Shown piece by piece: positions 13,939 through 13,970 of a stretch of 13,970 nt of DNA. The position numbers and the translations under genes are program-made. Every line of letters starts with the position of its first letter. Position 1 is the first letter of the stretch. The stretch lies in contig DIDP01000053.1 in assembly GCA_002418205.1 (NCBI GenBank), positions 1-13,970 of the forward strand, in the 5' to 3' direction. The notes under the pieces were generated by a model, which saw nothing but the letters and a program-made list of their open reading frames with translations, made no database searches and was not told the origin of the DNA. The stretch comes from Anaerolineales bacterium UBA5797 (lineage in GTDB: Bacteria; Chloroflexota; Anaerolineae; Anaerolineales; Villigracilaceae).

Positions 13939-13970
13939 TTGATAAAGCGCAGGTGTGATTTTGTTATAAT
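13939..13970 (+). promoter_or_regulatory. Extended -10 promoter at the window edge
   Basis: TGTTATAAT (13962-13970) is a perfect extended -10 element. TTGATA (13939-13944) resembles a -35 but the spacer is 20 bases, longer than usual; an extended -10 can work without a good -35. It should drive a plus-strand gene that begins just beyond the window. Confidence 0.6.

Noticed and set aside
13840..13970. Repeat B as a complete attC site
   Set aside because: No matching right arm or GTTRRRY core is visible before the window ends; only a 7-base TATCAAC/GTTGATA match, which also overlaps a probable -35.

Overview
The window looks like a piece of a free-living bacterial chromosome. The best guess is Chloroflexota, class Anaerolineae. 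This rests on the gene repertoire, on the Thr-Pro linker joined to an SH3b domain, and on start codons that lie directly behind -10 boxes; it is inference, since no rRNA or marker gene is present. Most of the window is GC-rich. The right-hand ~0.9 kb is clearly AT-richer.

Region 1 (1-4786, plus strand): the C-terminal tail of a membrane-anchored protein, a strong terminator, then a well-formed sigma70-type promoter driving a tight four-gene run. The run holds an AI-2E/PerM-family transporter, an unrecognised 60-residue protein, a P1-family (DmpA/NylC-like) self-processing peptidase, and a large polytopic membrane protein of GT-C-like character. Junctions are a 20-bp overlap, 0 bp and 3 bp, so translational coupling is likely.

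Region 2 (4792-9638): a minus-strand GT39-like membrane glycosyltransferase (about 861 aa) converges on the first polytopic protein with only 5 bp between stops, and diverges from a second copy of that protein (about 688 aa). The two copies are clear paralogues flanking the inverted glycosyltransferase, which suggests a cell-envelope glycan or lipid-linked sugar module. A perfect 15-bp bidirectional terminator ends it.

Region 3 (9704-12636): on the minus strand, a GNAT acetyltransferase with a probable second degenerate GNAT half, followed by a four-helix holin-superfamily IV membrane protein. Divergently on the plus strand lies a DUF389 membrane protein fused through a Thr-Pro linker to an SH3b domain.

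Region 4 (12637-13970): a small three-helix membrane protein with a structured leader, then an AT-rich lipoprotein gene bracketed by two copies of a degenerate 36-base direct repeat (28/36 identical). The left copy forms one arm of a ~110-base imperfect palindrome. The arrangement resembles a gene cassette and is the part most likely to be undescribed. The window ends on a strong extended -10 promoter for a gene beyond the edge.
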